Assembly: GCF_003202205.1 (NCBI RefSeq)
Contig: NZ_PDOG01000004.1
Coordinates: 28,831 to 70,299 of the forward strand
DNA: 41,469 nt
Direction of reading: 5' to 3'
Source: Halomonas sp. LBP4
GTDB lineage: Bacteria > Pseudomonadota > Gammaproteobacteria > Pseudomonadales > Halomonadaceae
The translations under genes were made by a program, and so were the position numbers. The notes under the pieces were generated by a model. It searched no databases and was not told the origin of the DNA. It worked only from the letters and a program-made list of their open reading frames with translations. Position 1 is the stretch's first letter; each line of letters opens with the position of its first letter. Shown piece by piece: positions 27,530 to 37,376 of this stretch.

Positions 27530-28999
27530 TCAGCCTCGCACCAGGGCGGCGAGCGCCCCGTCGAGGCCCTGTTCGGTCAGGGAACGATAGGCCGTGAGTA
27601 CCGCCGTCGCGTACTCGGCGTCGGCCGCCAGGGCCGGCGGCACCACGTCGTCCATGGCCAGGAAGGCGGTGACCAGCGCCTCGGGGTCCTGGCCGTGCCG
27701 CGCGTGGAGCTCGGCGAAGCGCGACGCCAGGGGGTCGTCCACCGGGTAGGCGTCGCCCTGGCGGTCCCGGCCGGCGGTATAGCGGATCCAGGCGGCCAGG
27801 CCCAGCGCCGTGCAGGGCGCCGCCTGCCCCGCCTCGCGGCGTGCCAGGCTGCCCTGCAGCCAGCGCTGCGGCAGCTTCTGGCTGCCGTCCATGGCGATCT
27901 GGTGCAGGCGGTGGCGCAGGCTGTCGTTGGCGAAGCGCGCCAGCAGCGAGTCGGCATAGGCGACGAGATCGGTGCCCTCGGGCATGGCCAGGGTCGGCGC
28001 CGCCTCCTCCAGCATATAGCGGTGCAGCAGCGCCCGCAGGTCGTCGCGGCTCACCGCCTCGAAGACCGTCTCGATGCCCTCCGGCGCACCCAGGTAGGCC
28101 AGCAGCGAGTGGCTGCCGTTGAGCATGCGCAGCTTCATGGTCTCGAAGGGGGCCACGTCGGCGACCATCTCCACGCCGTCGGCTGCCCAGTCCGGCCGGC
28201 CCTGGGGGAAGTCATCCTCCACCACCCACTGGGCGAAGGCCTCGCCGACCACGGCGTTGGGGTCCTCCACGCCCAGCTCGGCGAGTCGGGCGAAATCGGC
28301 CGCGGTCATGGCCGGCACGATGCGGTCGACCATGCTGCAGGGGAAGGCCACCTCGGCGGCGATCCACTCGCCCAGGGCGGCGTCGCGCCGCTCGGCCAGC
28401 TGGACCACGGCGTTGCGGGTGCGCTTGCCGTTGTCCGGCATATTGTCGCAGGAGAGCACCGTGAAGGGTGGCAAGCCTGTCTCGCGACGCCGCGCCAGCG
28501 CCTCCACCAGGATCCCCGGCGCGGTGCGCGGCTGTGTGGGCGTGGCGATGTCCGCGGCGATCATGGGGTCGTCGGCGAGCAGCTCGCCGCTGGCCGGGTT
28601 GAGGAAGTAGCCCTTCTCGGTGACGGTGAGGGTGACCAGGCGTGTCTCGGGCGCGGCCAGCCGCGCCAGCAGGGTCTCGCGGTCACGCCCCCAGCGCCCC
28701 TCGGCGTCACGGCCGCTGAACAGGGTTTCCTCGATCACCCCGATCTCGCGCAGGGTCAGGGTCTGGCTGTCGGCGTACTCCGCCACGTGATAGCGGTAGC
28801 CGGCCTCGCGCAGGGCGTCCACCAGGCCGACGCTGGCGCGCAGGTTGGCGCTGCTCACCCCCCAGCGCGTGTCACCGGTGCGCTGACGATAGCGTTCCAG
28901 GTAGACCGCCTGGTGGGCGCGGTGGAAGGCGCCGAGCCCGAGGTGGACGATGCCGATGCGGCCCGCCTGGGGCGCCGCGGGAAGGTGTGTCAGGTTCAT
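27530..28999 (-). CDS. uxuB: D-mannonate oxidoreductase / fructuronate reductase
   Basis: Reduces D-fructuronate to D-mannonate with NADH. The 489-residue member of the long-chain mannitol dehydrogenase family shows IVHLGLGAFHRAHQAVY at the N-terminus, the TVTEKGY segment near 125, SCDNMPDNGKRTRNAV near 185 (family signature), and MKLRMLNGSHSLLAYLG near 290 with catalytic Lys and His. I use ATG 28999 because AAAGGG is then six bases away; the ATG two codons earlier would touch it. It precedes uxuA and follows the TRAP transporter. Mannitol dehydrogenase cannot be ruled out from motifs alone, but uxuA beside it decides for UxuB. Confidence 0.93.
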   Translation of the reverse strand: MNLTHLPAAPQAGRIGIVHLGLGAFHRAHQAVYLERYRQRTGDTRWGVSSANLRASVGLVDALREAGYRYHVAEYADSQTLTLREIGVIEETLFSGRDAEGRWGRDRETLLARLAAPETRLVTLTVTEKGYFLNPASGELLADDPMIAADIATPTQPRTAPGILVEALARRRETGLPPFTVLSCDNMPDNGKRTRNAVVQLAERRDAALGEWIAAEVAFPCSMVDRIVPAMTAADFARLAELGVEDPNAVVGEAFAQWVVEDDFPQGRPDWAADGVEMVADVAPFETMKLRMLNGSHSLLAYLGAPEGIETVFEAVSRDDLRALLHRYMLEEAAPTLAMPEGTDLVAYADSLLARFANDSLRHRLHQIAMDGSQKLPQRWLQGSLARREAGQAAPCTALGLAAWIRYTAGRDRQGDAYPVDDPLASRFAELHARHGQDPEALVTAFLAMDDVVPPALAADAEYATAVLTAYRSLTEQGLDGALAALVRG

Positions 29000-29061
29000 G
29001 GGCATCCCTTTGATTGCTGGATTCGATCAGAGAACGTCATATGCGTGGAAAGTGCTGCCCC

Positions 29062-30342
29062 CTATTCGCCCAGCAGCAGGTTCGGCAACCACATCGAGAT
29101 CGCCGGCACATAGGACACCAGCAGCAGCACGGCGAGGTTGCAGACCAGGAAGGGCACGATGGCCCGCGCCACGGTCAGCATGGGCAGCCTGCCGATCCCT
29201 GCGACCACGAACAGGCAGACCCCCACCGGCGGGGTGGTCAGGCCGATCATCAGGTTGAGCACCGCCATGACGGCGAAGTGCACCGGGTCCATGCCCACGC
29301 CGGTGGCCACCCCCAGCAGCGCCGGGAAGAGGATGATCAGCGCCGCGATGGTCTCCATGAAGGCACCGACGAACAGCAGGATCAGGTTGAGGATCAGGAT
29401 GACGACGAGCGGGTTCTCGCTGATGGTCAGGATCAGGCCGGCGATCATCTGGGGGATCTGCTCGCTGGTCAGGATCCAGCCGAAGAGGTTGGCCAGCCCC
29501 ACCATCAGCAGCAGTGCCGCGGAGGTGAAGACGGTATCGGTGAGGATGGCCGGCAGCTTGCGCCAGGAGAGGCCCTTGTAGACGTACATGCCCACTACCA
29601 GCGCGTAGAGGCTGGCGACGATGGAAGCCTCGGTGGGCGTGAAGAAGCCACCGATGATGCCGTAGAGGATGATCGCCGTCATCAGCAGCGCCCAGAAGGC
29701 GGTCCTGGCCTCGCGCAGCAACTGCAGGAAGGGCACGCGGGCCCCCTTGGGATAGCCGCGGCGGATGGCAAGGATGTACACCGTGACCATCATCGCCAGG
29801 CCCAGCAGCAGGCCGGGGATGGCGCCGGCCAGGAACATGCGACCCACCGAGACCCCGGAGAGCGAACCGGCGATGATCATGGGCACGCTGGGCGGAATGA
29901 TCGGCCCCACGGTGGAGGAGGCGGCGGTGACCGCCGCGGCGAACGGCTTGTCGTAGCCGGACTTCGCCATGCCGGGGATCATCACCGAGCCGATGCTGGC
30001 CGAGTCGGCCACGGCGGTGCCGGAGATGCCGCCGAAGATCATCGAGCCCCCCACGTTGGCCAGGCCGAGTCCGCCACGGATATGGCCCAGCAGCGCATTG
30101 GAGAAGCGCACGATGTTCTCGGTGATATTGCCGACGTTCATCAGGTTGCCAGCCAGCACGAAACCGGGGATGCACAGCAGCACGAAGGTGTCGATGCCGG
30201 CGTACAGGCGCTGCGGCACGATGGTCAGGGAGATGCCTTCCAGCAGCAGGTAGGCCAGCGAGGCGATGCCCAGGGCGAAGGCGATGGGCATGCCGATCAA
30301 CAGCAGGACCAGGAAAGCGCTGAACAGGATGATCACTTCCAT
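29062..30342 (-). CDS. dctM: TRAP transporter large permease (DctM)
   Basis: Membrane subunit that couples sodium flow to sugar-acid uptake. The 426-residue protein has about 12 hydrophobic segments. Recognisable DctM marks are LLIGMPIAFALG near residue 15, GIDTFVLLCIPGFVLAGNLMN near 48, GGLGLANVGGSMIFGGISGTAVAD near 90 and IIPPSVPMIIAG near 150, and LTTPPVGVCLFV near 360. Its ATG overlaps the dctQ stop by one base (TGATG). A GTG one codon earlier is also open. Together with dctP and dctQ it forms a complete tripartite carrier. Confidence 0.95.
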   Translation of the reverse strand: MEVIILFSAFLVLLLIGMPIAFALGIASLAYLLLEGISLTIVPQRLYAGIDTFVLLCIPGFVLAGNLMNVGNITENIVRFSNALLGHIRGGLGLANVGGSMIFGGISGTAVADSASIGSVMIPGMAKSGYDKPFAAAVTAASSTVGPIIPPSVPMIIAGSLSGVSVGRMFLAGAIPGLLLGLAMMVTVYILAIRRGYPKGARVPFLQLLREARTAFWALLMTAIILYGIIGGFFTPTEASIVASLYALVVGMYVYKGLSWRKLPAILTDTVFTSAALLLMVGLANLFGWILTSEQIPQMIAGLILTISENPLVVILILNLILLFVGAFMETIAALIILFPALLGVATGVGMDPVHFAVMAVLNLMIGLTTPPVGVCLFVVAGIGRLPMLTVARAIVPFLVCNLAVLLLVSYVPAISMWLPNLLLGE

Positions 30343-30926
30343 CACGGCTTCTCCGATGCGGTGCGCTCAGGCGAACGAAAGATGGCGACGAGGCCCTCCA
30401 GGAAGCCGATGGCGCCGTAGACCAGCAACAGCGCGAACATCACCACCGTGGAGAAGAAGATGTAGAGCATGGGGATCTTGAGGGTGGGCGAGGTCTGCCA
30501 GGCGCCGTTCTGGGCGTACTGCCAGGCGTAGGGCAGCACCAGCCCGGCGAAGCCGGCGATCAGCAGGCAGATCAGCGCCTGGTAGGCGGCCCGCGCCCGC
30601 GGCCCCAGGTGGTGGTGGAAGAGCTCCACGCTGACGTTGCGATGCTGACGCAGCACCACTCCCGCCGACAGGGCCACCATGTAGATGAACAGGTAGCGCG
30701 ACAGCTCCTCGGTCCAGGAGACGCTGAACGGCAGGAAGAGGCGCGCCGAGATCTGCAGCAGCACCGTGCCGGCGATGGCCAGCAGCGCCAGGACGGCGAG
30801 GACGGTGAACAGGGTGTCGACCCAGCCGAGCAGGCGCCCCAGGGCGCCCTGCAAGGTGGGCACGGACGAGAGGGAATCCAGCCGCTCGAGCACTTCCTGC
30901 TCGGCCGCCTTGTAGTCGGAGTCCAT
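30342..30926 (-). CDS. dctQ: TRAP transporter small permease (DctQ)
   Basis: Small membrane subunit that links the binding protein to DctM. About 194 residues with four predicted helices: FTVLAVLALLAIAGTVLLQI, then a segment after PFSVSWTEELSRYLFIYMVALSAG (the conserved WTEE/LSRY motif of the family), then two more near the C-terminus. The N-terminal 40 residues are hydrophilic. I chose ATG 30926: GAGGA is then six bases away, whereas the ATG at 30932 touches it. Confidence 0.93.
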   Translation of the reverse strand: MDSDYKAAEQEVLERLDSLSSVPTLQGALGRLLGWVDTLFTVLAVLALLAIAGTVLLQISARLFLPFSVSWTEELSRYLFIYMVALSAGVVLRQHRNVSVELFHHHLGPRARAAYQALICLLIAGFAGLVLPYAWQYAQNGAWQTSPTLKIPMLYIFFSTVVMFALLLVYGAIGFLEGLVAIFRSPERTASEKP

Positions 30927-30967
30927 ACGCATTCCTCGTGGTGCCGGCGGGCACCCTTGTGCGGGGG

Positions 30968-30996
30968 GACGGGCCCATGCCTGGCATGGGCCCGTC
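30968..30996 (-). promoter_or_regulatory. Strong intercistronic stem-loop between dctP and dctQ
   Basis: A perfect 13-bp stem (GACGGGCCCATGC and its complement) with a 3-base loop, 11 bases after the dctP stop. No T-run follows on the minus strand, so it is not a standard terminator. In this place it could stabilise the dctP message or lower expression of the membrane genes downstream. Confidence 0.7.
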
Positions 30997-31007
30997 CGGA
31001 TGCGACA

Positions 31008-31976
31008 TCACAGGTCCTGGATGGCCTCGAACAGTTCGCGCTGCTCCTCGTCGAGGGCGTCGAGCACTGCCGGGCGAGCCTTCTCGGTGAAGGCATCGAT
31101 ATCCACCTCGACGAACTCCATGCCGCGCTCCTCGAGATCCTGACGCAGGCGCTCCTCATCCTCGGCGAAGAGGTCGGCCTCATAGGCCTGCATGGTATCG
31201 GCCGCGTCGAAGACCACCTCCTGCAGGTCCTCCGGCATGCTCTCGAGCTTGTTCCTGCCGATCACCACGTATATCCAGCTGCGCACGTGGCCGGTGAGGT
31301 TCACGTAGTCCTGGACCTCATCGAAACTGGCGCTCTCGATCAGGCTCAGCGGGTTCTCCTGGGCCTCGATGGTGCTCTGCTGCAGGGAGGTGAAGACCTC
31401 GCTGAAGGCCATGGGCGTGGGGCGGGCACCCAGCGCCTCCCAGGTATCCACGAACAGCGGCACGTTGGGCACGCGCAGGCGGATACCGTCGAGATCGTCG
31501 GGATGCTCGATCGGGCGGTTGGAGGTCAGGTGCCGCGGGCCGCGCTCGAACCAGGCCAGGGGCACCAGGTTGGCGCGCTCGGCGATCTGCGCCTCGATCT
31601 GGTCACCGATCTCGCCGCTGACCGCCGCATGCAGATGCTCGGAGTCGCGGAAGGCGTAGGGCACCGCCATCATGGCCGCCTTGGGCGCCCAGTTCTGCAG
31701 GCTCTCGCCGGTGATGGTCATATCCGCGGTCCCCAGCTGGATGCTGTTGATCACGTCCATCTCGGCGCCGAGCTGCTCGTTGGGGTAGAGCTGCACCTCG
31801 ATGCGTCCATCGGAGTTGGCCTCGACCTCCTCCTTGAACTTCACCGCGGCCTGGTGCCAGATGTTCTCCTCGTTGGCGAGGTGGCCGAACTTCAGCGTGA
31901 CGTCGGCGGCCAGGGCCGCCTGGCTACCCAGGATGGTCGCCCCGAGGACGGCACCGGTGAAAAGCTGCTTCATCAT
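31008..31976 (-). CDS. dctP: TRAP transporter substrate-binding protein (DctP family)
   Basis: Periplasmic receptor that captures an acidic sugar for the DctQM carrier. The 322-residue precursor has a signal peptide cut after LGSQAALA (residue 23). The mature protein shows LKFGHLANEENIWHQAA, VQLYPNEQLGAE near 63, RHLTSNRPIEHPDDLDGIRLRVPNVPLF near 150 with the conserved carboxylate-binding arginine (RVP), and QENPLSLI near 210. I start at ATG 31976, with CAGGAG 8 bases upstream; an in-frame GTG lies three codons earlier. Given the neighbours the ligand is likely a hexuronate or aldonate such as glucuronate, gulonate or mannonate. Confidence 0.94.
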   Translation of the reverse strand: MMKQLFTGAVLGATILGSQAALAADVTLKFGHLANEENIWHQAAVKFKEEVEANSDGRIEVQLYPNEQLGAEMDVINSIQLGTADMTITGESLQNWAPKAAMMAVPYAFRDSEHLHAAVSGEIGDQIEAQIAERANLVPLAWFERGPRHLTSNRPIEHPDDLDGIRLRVPNVPLFVDTWEALGARPTPMAFSEVFTSLQQSTIEAQENPLSLIESASFDEVQDYVNLTGHVRSWIYVVIGRNKLESMPEDLQEVVFDAADTMQAYEADLFAEDEERLRQDLEERGMEFVEVDIDAFTEKARPAVLDALDEEQRELFEAIQDL

Positions 31977-32039
31977 GATGTTCACTCCTGCACTTGCTTG
32001 TTGTGGATTGTCAGTGATTGCGCGTATCGAGATGGCGCC

Positions 32040-33062
32040 TCAGGTTCCGATCTGGATCAGCACCTTGCGCGCCCTTTCGGGATGGTGATCGAGCATGTCG
32101 ATGGCGTCGGGCATGTCATCGAACGCCAGCCGGTGACTGACCAGCGCCAGCGGATCGAGCCGACCGGACGCCATCAGCTCGAGCACCTCCGGAAACTTGC
32201 GGTTGTTGAGTCGCGAGCCGACCAGGGTCAGCTCCTTCTTGATCACCTCGAGCTGCACCAGGTCGCTGGGCGTGGGGTTGAAGCCCAGCAGGCCGATGCG
32301 CCCGGCCGGCGAGGCCAGGCGCAGCATCTGCGGCAGCAGCGCCGGCACACAGGCGGCATCGGCGATCAGCGGCACGCCCTCGCCCTTGGTCAGTTCCATG
32401 ACGGCCTGTTCGACGTCCCGGTCACGACCGTTGAGCACATGGCGCGCGCCGAGTGCCTTGGCGGCCTCCAGCCGCTCATCGATGACGTCGGTGACGATCA
32501 CCTCCTCGATGCCCTTGGCCCGGGCCATCTGCAGGATGGTCAGGCCGATCACCCCGGCGCCGAACACCAGCAGGCGGTCGCCCGGGTGGGGTTGCATGCG
32601 ATCGAGGACATTGGCAGCGATGGTGTAGGGCTCCACCAAGGCGGCGGCGTCCAGCCCCAAGTGCTTCGGCAGGTGGTGCAGGTTGGCCGCCGGCACGGCG
32701 ACGCGCTCCTCGAAGCCGCCGTTGCGATGCACGCCGATCACTTCCAGCGAGGTGCAGACGTTGGGCCGACCGATGCGGCAGGGGTAGCAGTGGCCGCAGC
32801 TGATCACCGGGTCGATGCAGACGCGATCGCCCACGGCGATGTCCTGCACCCCCTCGCCCACGGCCTCGACCACGCCGGCAAATTCGTGGCCGGTGATGCG
32901 CGGGAAGCGCACGAAGGCGTTGTCGCCATGGATGATGTGCATGTCCGAGCCGCAGATGCCGGCGAAGGCGACGCGCACCAGCGCCTCACCGGGCGCGGCC
33001 TCGGGCATCTCGATATCGGTGATGCGGTAGTCCAGCGGTGCACTTACCTGAAAGGCTTTCAT
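32040..33062 (-). CDS. Zinc-dependent MDR dehydrogenase, RspB-like (probable L-gulonate 5-dehydrogenase)
   Basis: A 340-residue medium-chain alcohol dehydrogenase. Catalytic zinc ligands are C37 in GICGSD and H59-E60 in TGHE; the structural zinc has C89, C92, C95 and C103; the nucleotide site is VFGAGVIG near 167. It resembles E. coli RspB. From memory, RspB-type enzymes next to ManD genes in Chromohalobacter salexigens and E. coli were shown to oxidise L-gulonate or L-idonate at C5, giving D-fructuronate in the gulonate case. That product is exactly the substrate of UxuB in this operon. Fifteen bases separate it from manD. A GAGGTG ribosome site is present. Confidence 0.85.
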   Translation of the reverse strand: MKAFQVSAPLDYRITDIEMPEAAPGEALVRVAFAGICGSDMHIIHGDNAFVRFPRITGHEFAGVVEAVGEGVQDIAVGDRVCIDPVISCGHCYPCRIGRPNVCTSLEVIGVHRNGGFEERVAVPAANLHHLPKHLGLDAAALVEPYTIAANVLDRMQPHPGDRLLVFGAGVIGLTILQMARAKGIEEVIVTDVIDERLEAAKALGARHVLNGRDRDVEQAVMELTKGEGVPLIADAACVPALLPQMLRLASPAGRIGLLGFNPTPSDLVQLEVIKKELTLVGSRLNNRKFPEVLELMASGRLDPLALVSHRLAFDDMPDAIDMLDHHPERARKVLIQIGT

Positions 33063-33077
33063 CGTCGTTTCACCTCG

Positions 33078-34289
33078 TTACCAGTGCCACAGGGTGCCGT
33101 CTTCCAGCCGGTTGACCGGCAGGCTGGCACGCTTGTAGGGATACTTCTTCGCCAGCTCCTCATCGATGTCGACGCCGTGTCCCGGCGCCTCGCCGACGAT
33201 GAAGTGGCCGTCCTCGAAGCGATAGTCGTGGGGGAAGACCTCATCGGTCTCCTCGGTATGGGGCATATGCTCCTGGATGCCGAAGTTGGGCACCCAGGTG
33301 TCGAAGTGGATCGCCGCCCCCAGGCACACCGGCGACAGGTCGGTGGGTCCGTGGAAGCCGGTGCGCACGTGATAGAGCCCCGCCAGGTCGGCGAGGCGCC
33401 GCATGTGGGTGATGCCGCCACCGTGGGAGAGCGGCGTGCGGATGTAGTCGATCCACTGGTTCTCGAGCAGCTCGCGGTAGTCGTGGATCGAGTTGAACAC
33501 CTCGCCCACCGCCAGCGGGGTGGTGGTGTGCTGGCGAATCAGGCGGAAGCCCTCCTGATTCTCGGCCGGCACGCAGTCCTCGAGCCAGAACAGGTGGTAG
33601 GGCTCGACCGCCTTGCCCAGGCGTGCCGCCTCGATGGGCGTCAGCCGGTGGTGCACGTCGTGCAGCACGTGCAGGTCGTCGCCGAAGCGCTCGCGCACCG
33701 CGGCGAACAGCTTGGGCACGTGGTTGAGGTACTTCTCGGTGCTCCAGACATGCTCGGCGGGCAGGTCGGAATCCGCCGGCTCGTAGCGTTCCCCCTCGCG
33801 CTTGGCGACGCCATAGATCGTGGGGATGCCGGGGATGCCGGCCTGCACCCGCACGGCGCGATAGCCGAGCTTGACGTGGGCCTCGACCTCCTCGAGACAG
33901 GCGTCGATATCCTTGCCGGTGCAGTGGGCATAGGTCATCACCCGCTCGCGGCTCTTGCCGCCCAGCAGCTGGTAGAGCGGCATGCCGGCCAGCTTGGCCT
34001 TGATGTCCCACAGCGCCAGGTCCACCGCGGCGATGGCGGACATGGTCACCGGGCCGCGGCGCCAGTAGGCCCCCCGGTAGAGGTAGTGCCAGATGTCCTC
34101 GATGCGCTGCGAGTCGCGGCCGATCAACGCCGGGATCACATGCTCCTCGAGATAAGCCACCACGGCCATCTCGCGGCCGTTGAGGGTGGCGTCGCCGATG
34201 CCGTAGACCCCCTCGTCGGTGACGATCTTGAGGGTCACGAAGTTGCGCCCCGGGGAGGTGACGATGGTATAGGCGCGTTCGATCTTCAT
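33078..34289 (-). CDS. manD: Enolase-superfamily mannonate/gluconate dehydratase (ManD/RspA type)
   Basis: Metal-dependent sugar-acid dehydratase giving 2-keto-3-deoxygluconate. The 403-residue protein starts [18 protein letters not shown] and keeps the ManD features: R147 in AVRVQ and Y159 in TIYG, metal ligands D211 (HDVHH), E237 (WLEDC) and E263 (GEVFN), and H313 in [10 protein letters not shown]; the C-terminus [14 protein letters not shown] is typical. ManD subgroup members range from efficient mannonate dehydratases to slow mannonate/gluconate enzymes. I recall that a Pro rather than Ala beside this last His goes with the slow type, and here it is Pro (P315); this needs checking. The operon also has UxuA, so ManD may be auxiliary. 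Its ATG overlaps the GntR stop. Confidence 0.9.
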   Translation of the reverse strand: MKIERAYTIVTSPGRNFVTLKIVTDEGVYGIGDATLNGREMAVVAYLEEHVIPALIGRDSQRIEDIWHYLYRGAYWRRGPVTMSAIAAVDLALWDIKAKLAGMPLYQLLGGKSRERVMTYAHCTGKDIDACLEEVEAHVKLGYRAVRVQAGIPGIPTIYGVAKREGERYEPADSDLPAEHVWSTEKYLNHVPKLFAAVRERFGDDLHVLHDVHHRLTPIEAARLGKAVEPYHLFWLEDCVPAENQEGFRLIRQHTTTPLAVGEVFNSIHDYRELLENQWIDYIRTPLSHGGGITHMRRLADLAGLYHVRTGFHGPTDLSPVCLGAAIHFDTWVPNFGIQEHMPHTEETDEVFPHDYRFEDGHFIVGEAPGHGVDIDEELAKKYPYKRASLPVNRLEDGTLWHW

Positions 34290-35023
34290 GGGCTCGCCTC
34301 CGCGATGAGTGACTGGGTTGCCTGGGCCTCGAACATCTCGGGGAAGCGGCGCACCAGCTCGGGCAGCGAATGCAGGATCTCTCGCTGATGGCCGCTCATG
34401 GCCCGTTCCGCAGCGTCGACGTCGCGGCTGGCGATGGCATCGACTATCGCCTGGTGCTGGTCGGTGAGCTTGAGGATCGGGGTCGACTCCGGAATGCTCA
34501 GGTAGCGCACACGATCGAGCTGCGCCTTGACCTCCTCGGCCACCTTCCAGGCGGTCTCCTGGCCGATGCCCAGCGACAGGGTGCGATGGAAGGCCTCGTC
34601 GAGCAGGAAGAAGCGGTCGTGATCCGCCGGCTCGATGCAGCGCCGCTGGCGTTCGATCAGCTCGTTCAGCTCGGCGAGTGTGCGCTCATCCAATCCTTGG
34701 GTAGCGGCCTCGCGGGCCACCGCCACCTCCACCGCCTCGCGCACGAAACGGGCCTCGAGCACGGCCTGGCGGGAGATCCTCACCACATAGGTACCGCGTT
34801 GCGGACGCACCTCTACCAGGCCGGCTTCCGACAGGCGGATGAAGGCTTCCCTGACCGGCTGGCGGCTGACCGCGAAGGTCTCGGCGATCTCCTTCTCGGA
34901 GAGCGCCTGCCCCGGCGCCAGCACCATGCGGATGATCGACTGGCGCAGTACCTGATAGAGACGCTGACGCACCGTGCCCTCGTCACGCGTGTCCTGCCAC
35001 AGGGCTTGCAAGCTGATGTTCAT
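34286..35023 (-). CDS. GntR-family regulator, FadR/FCD subgroup
   Basis: Probable repressor of the gulonate/mannonate operon, which it leads. The 245-residue protein has a winged HTH (residues 15-80; [39 protein letters not shown]) and an FCD effector domain with the metal-type D/H pattern FHRTLSLG and HQAIVDAI. I start at ATG 35023 with GGGGAG five bases upstream; the frame extends to 35143 through an AT-rich regulatory stretch that is unlikely to be coded. Upstream, at 35078-35093, TAGTATGG occurs twice in tandem and could be part of its binding site. The final codons overlap the manD ATG by four bases. Confidence 0.9.
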   Translation of the reverse strand: MNISLQALWQDTRDEGTVRQRLYQVLRQSIIRMVLAPGQALSEKEIAETFAVSRQPVREAFIRLSEAGLVEVRPQRGTYVVRISRQAVLEARFVREAVEVAVAREAATQGLDERTLAELNELIERQRRCIEPADHDRFFLLDEAFHRTLSLGIGQETAWKVAEEVKAQLDRVRYLSIPESTPILKLTDQHQAIVDAIASRDVDAAERAMSGHQREILHSLPELVRRFPEMFEAQATQSLIAEASP

Positions 35024-35135
35024 GGCGACTCCCCGACCATTCCGTGCAATGCCAGCGACTCGCCGGCTGATATGACTAGTATGGTAGTATGGTGAAAAAG
35101 ATGATAGCCCGAATGAATTCGACCTTGGTCGCACC

Positions 35136-35163
35136 TTGAACAACCGCGGAAATGTAGTAATAC
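35136..35163 (+). promoter_or_regulatory. Candidate sigma-70 promoter in the GntR-phosphatase divergent gap
   Basis: TTGAAC (35136-35141), a 16-base spacer, TAATAC (35158-35163), about 115 bases before the phosphatase start. The region 35090-35220 is clearly AT-richer than its surroundings. Confidence 0.5.
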
Positions 35164-35282
35164 TGTTAGGAAACAGCGTTCACAAAGTTATGGCGCGCAC
35201 AAGCTCTCAATGAAAGCCGAGGCCTGCCGATATCAATGACACTGTTTTCTATCCGTCCATGACCTGCGCGAGATGACCGGCG

Positions 35283-35969
35283 ATGGCATACGCTCCCTGC
35301 CTGCTCTTCGATTGTGATGGCACCCTGGTCGACAGCGAACCGCTGCTGGCCGCCGAGATGGCCAACGCCCTGAGTGCCGTCGGCCTACCCTTCCTCGCCA
35401 GCGACTACATGGGCGAATTCCGCGGCACCCGTTTCCGCCATATCGTCGCCGAGCTGCAGAGCCGCCATGGCCAGGTCGACCCCGACCACCTCGAGACCAT
35501 GGAAATCGAGATGCGCCGCAACCTGATGCGTCGCCTGGAGACCGAGCTATTGCCGGTGCCCGGCGCCGCCGAGGCCCTCGCCGCCCTGGCCGACCATCCC
35601 ATGGCGGTGGTCTCCAACGGCCCGGAAGCCAAGATCCGCGCCTCGCTGAAGAGCAGCGGCCTGGCCGAGTGCTTCGACGACCGCCTGTTCAGCGGCTACA
35701 CCGCCAAGTGCTGGAAACCCGATCCCTGCCTGTTTCTCCATGCCGCCAGCATGATGGGCCATGCCCCGGAAGACTGTGTGGCCATCGACGACGCCATCGT
35801 CGGCGTCAAGGCGGCACTGGCGGCCGGGATGACGGTGATCCATCTCAACCGCTATCCGGACGCGGAGGAGACCCCGGAGGGCGCCATCATGATCAGCAAC
35901 ATGTTCCAGCTGCCCACGATCGTCGCCCGCCTGGTCAAGGCCCGCCGCACGGCCGTCTCCTTTTCCTGA
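35283..35969 (+). CDS. HAD-superfamily phosphatase, YieH-like (paralogue)
   Basis: A 228-residue Mg-dependent phosphatase with FDCDGTLVDSE (D10 nucleophile, D12), VSNGPEAK near 111, WKPDP near 142 and AIDDAIVG near 165. It is clearly related to the phosphatase at 9794-10471: shared short motifs include YM-EFRG, DDRLFSGYT-like, MGH-P and VIHLNR. Each paralogue sits beside a sugar-acid locus, here the divergently read gulonate/mannonate operon. E. coli YieH dephosphorylates 6-phosphogluconate; a clean-up role for phosphorylated sugar acids is a reasonable guess. The ribosome site is weak (GAGATGA). Confidence 0.83.
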   Translation: MAYAPCLLFDCDGTLVDSEPLLAAEMANALSAVGLPFLASDYMGEFRGTRFRHIVAELQSRHGQVDPDHLETMEIEMRRNLMRRLETELLPVPGAAEALAALADHPMAVVSNGPEAKIRASLKSSGLAECFDDRLFSGYTAKCWKPDPCLFLHAASMMGHAPEDCVAIDDAIVGVKAALAAGMTVIHLNRYPDAEETPEGAIMISNMFQLPTIVARLVKARRTAVSFS

Positions 35970-36043
35970 ACGTCCGCGCGCCATGCAAGCCGGCGCCGCG
36001 GGCGCTATCATCGGGCCAACACACTCGACGAAAGGAGCCCGTC

Positions 36044-36398
36044 ATGGCCTCCCTGCAGGACCAGCTTCGCGGCCTGGTGTATTCCACCGAGCATGGCGAC
36101 ATCTGCCCCGACTGCCGTCACCCACTGGCTGACTGCCGCTGTGCCGAGCAGGCCGACGCGGCCCGTCTCGCGGCGCTCGACGGTGTCGTGCGCATTCGCC
36201 GCGAGACCAGCGGGCGCAAGGGCAAGGGTCTGACCACCGTCTCGGGCGTCCCGCTGGCGGAAGCCGAGCTCAAGGCGCTGGCCAAGGCACTGAAGAAGCG
36301 CTGCGGCACCGGCGGGGCGCTCAAGGAGGGCGTCATCGAGATCCAGGGGGACCATCGCGACCTGCTGAAGGGCGAGCTCGAGAAGCGCGGCTACCGGG

Positions 36399-36418
<20 letters not shown>
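36044..36418 (+). CDS. yciH: SUI1-family translation factor, YciH
   Basis: Bacterial relative of eukaryotic initiation factor eIF1; it is thought to affect start-site fidelity on the 30S subunit. The 124-residue protein has LVYSTEHG near residue 11, a four-Cys cluster C21, C24, C31, C33 that could hold zinc, then the SUI1 domain with VRIRRETSGRKGKGLT near 50, LKKRCGTGGALKEGVIEIQGDHR near 88 and the VKLAGG end. ATG 36044 has an AAAGGAG site seven bases before. Its end overlaps the convergent sirtuin gene by 20 bases (36399-36418). Confidence 0.93.
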
Positions 36419-37280
<862 letters not shown>

Positions 37281-37376
37281 GACAAGGTCCTGCCGATGCC
37301 GAATGTATCCCGAGCATGGCCCCGAGGGGGCGAGGTTGTCTAGAATGGGGGCTCTCTCTCAGGGCAAGGAACCCCG

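Noticed and set aside
26213..29113. A 966-codon open frame on the plus strand opposite uxuA and uxuB
   Set aside because: It is the antisense shadow of two well-supported genes; it is rich in Gly, His, Arg and Gln, has no recognisable domain, and GC-rich third positions keep stops away.
30609..34388. A 1259-codon open frame on the plus strand opposite dctQ, dctP, the dehydrogenase and manD
   Set aside because: Same antisense effect: it spans several genes and gaps of the opposite strand and matches no family.
35024..35143. N-terminal extension of the GntR regulator to 35143
   Set aside because: The added 40 residues come from an AT-rich promoter-like region; GGGGAG before ATG 35023 and the family's usual start support the shorter form.
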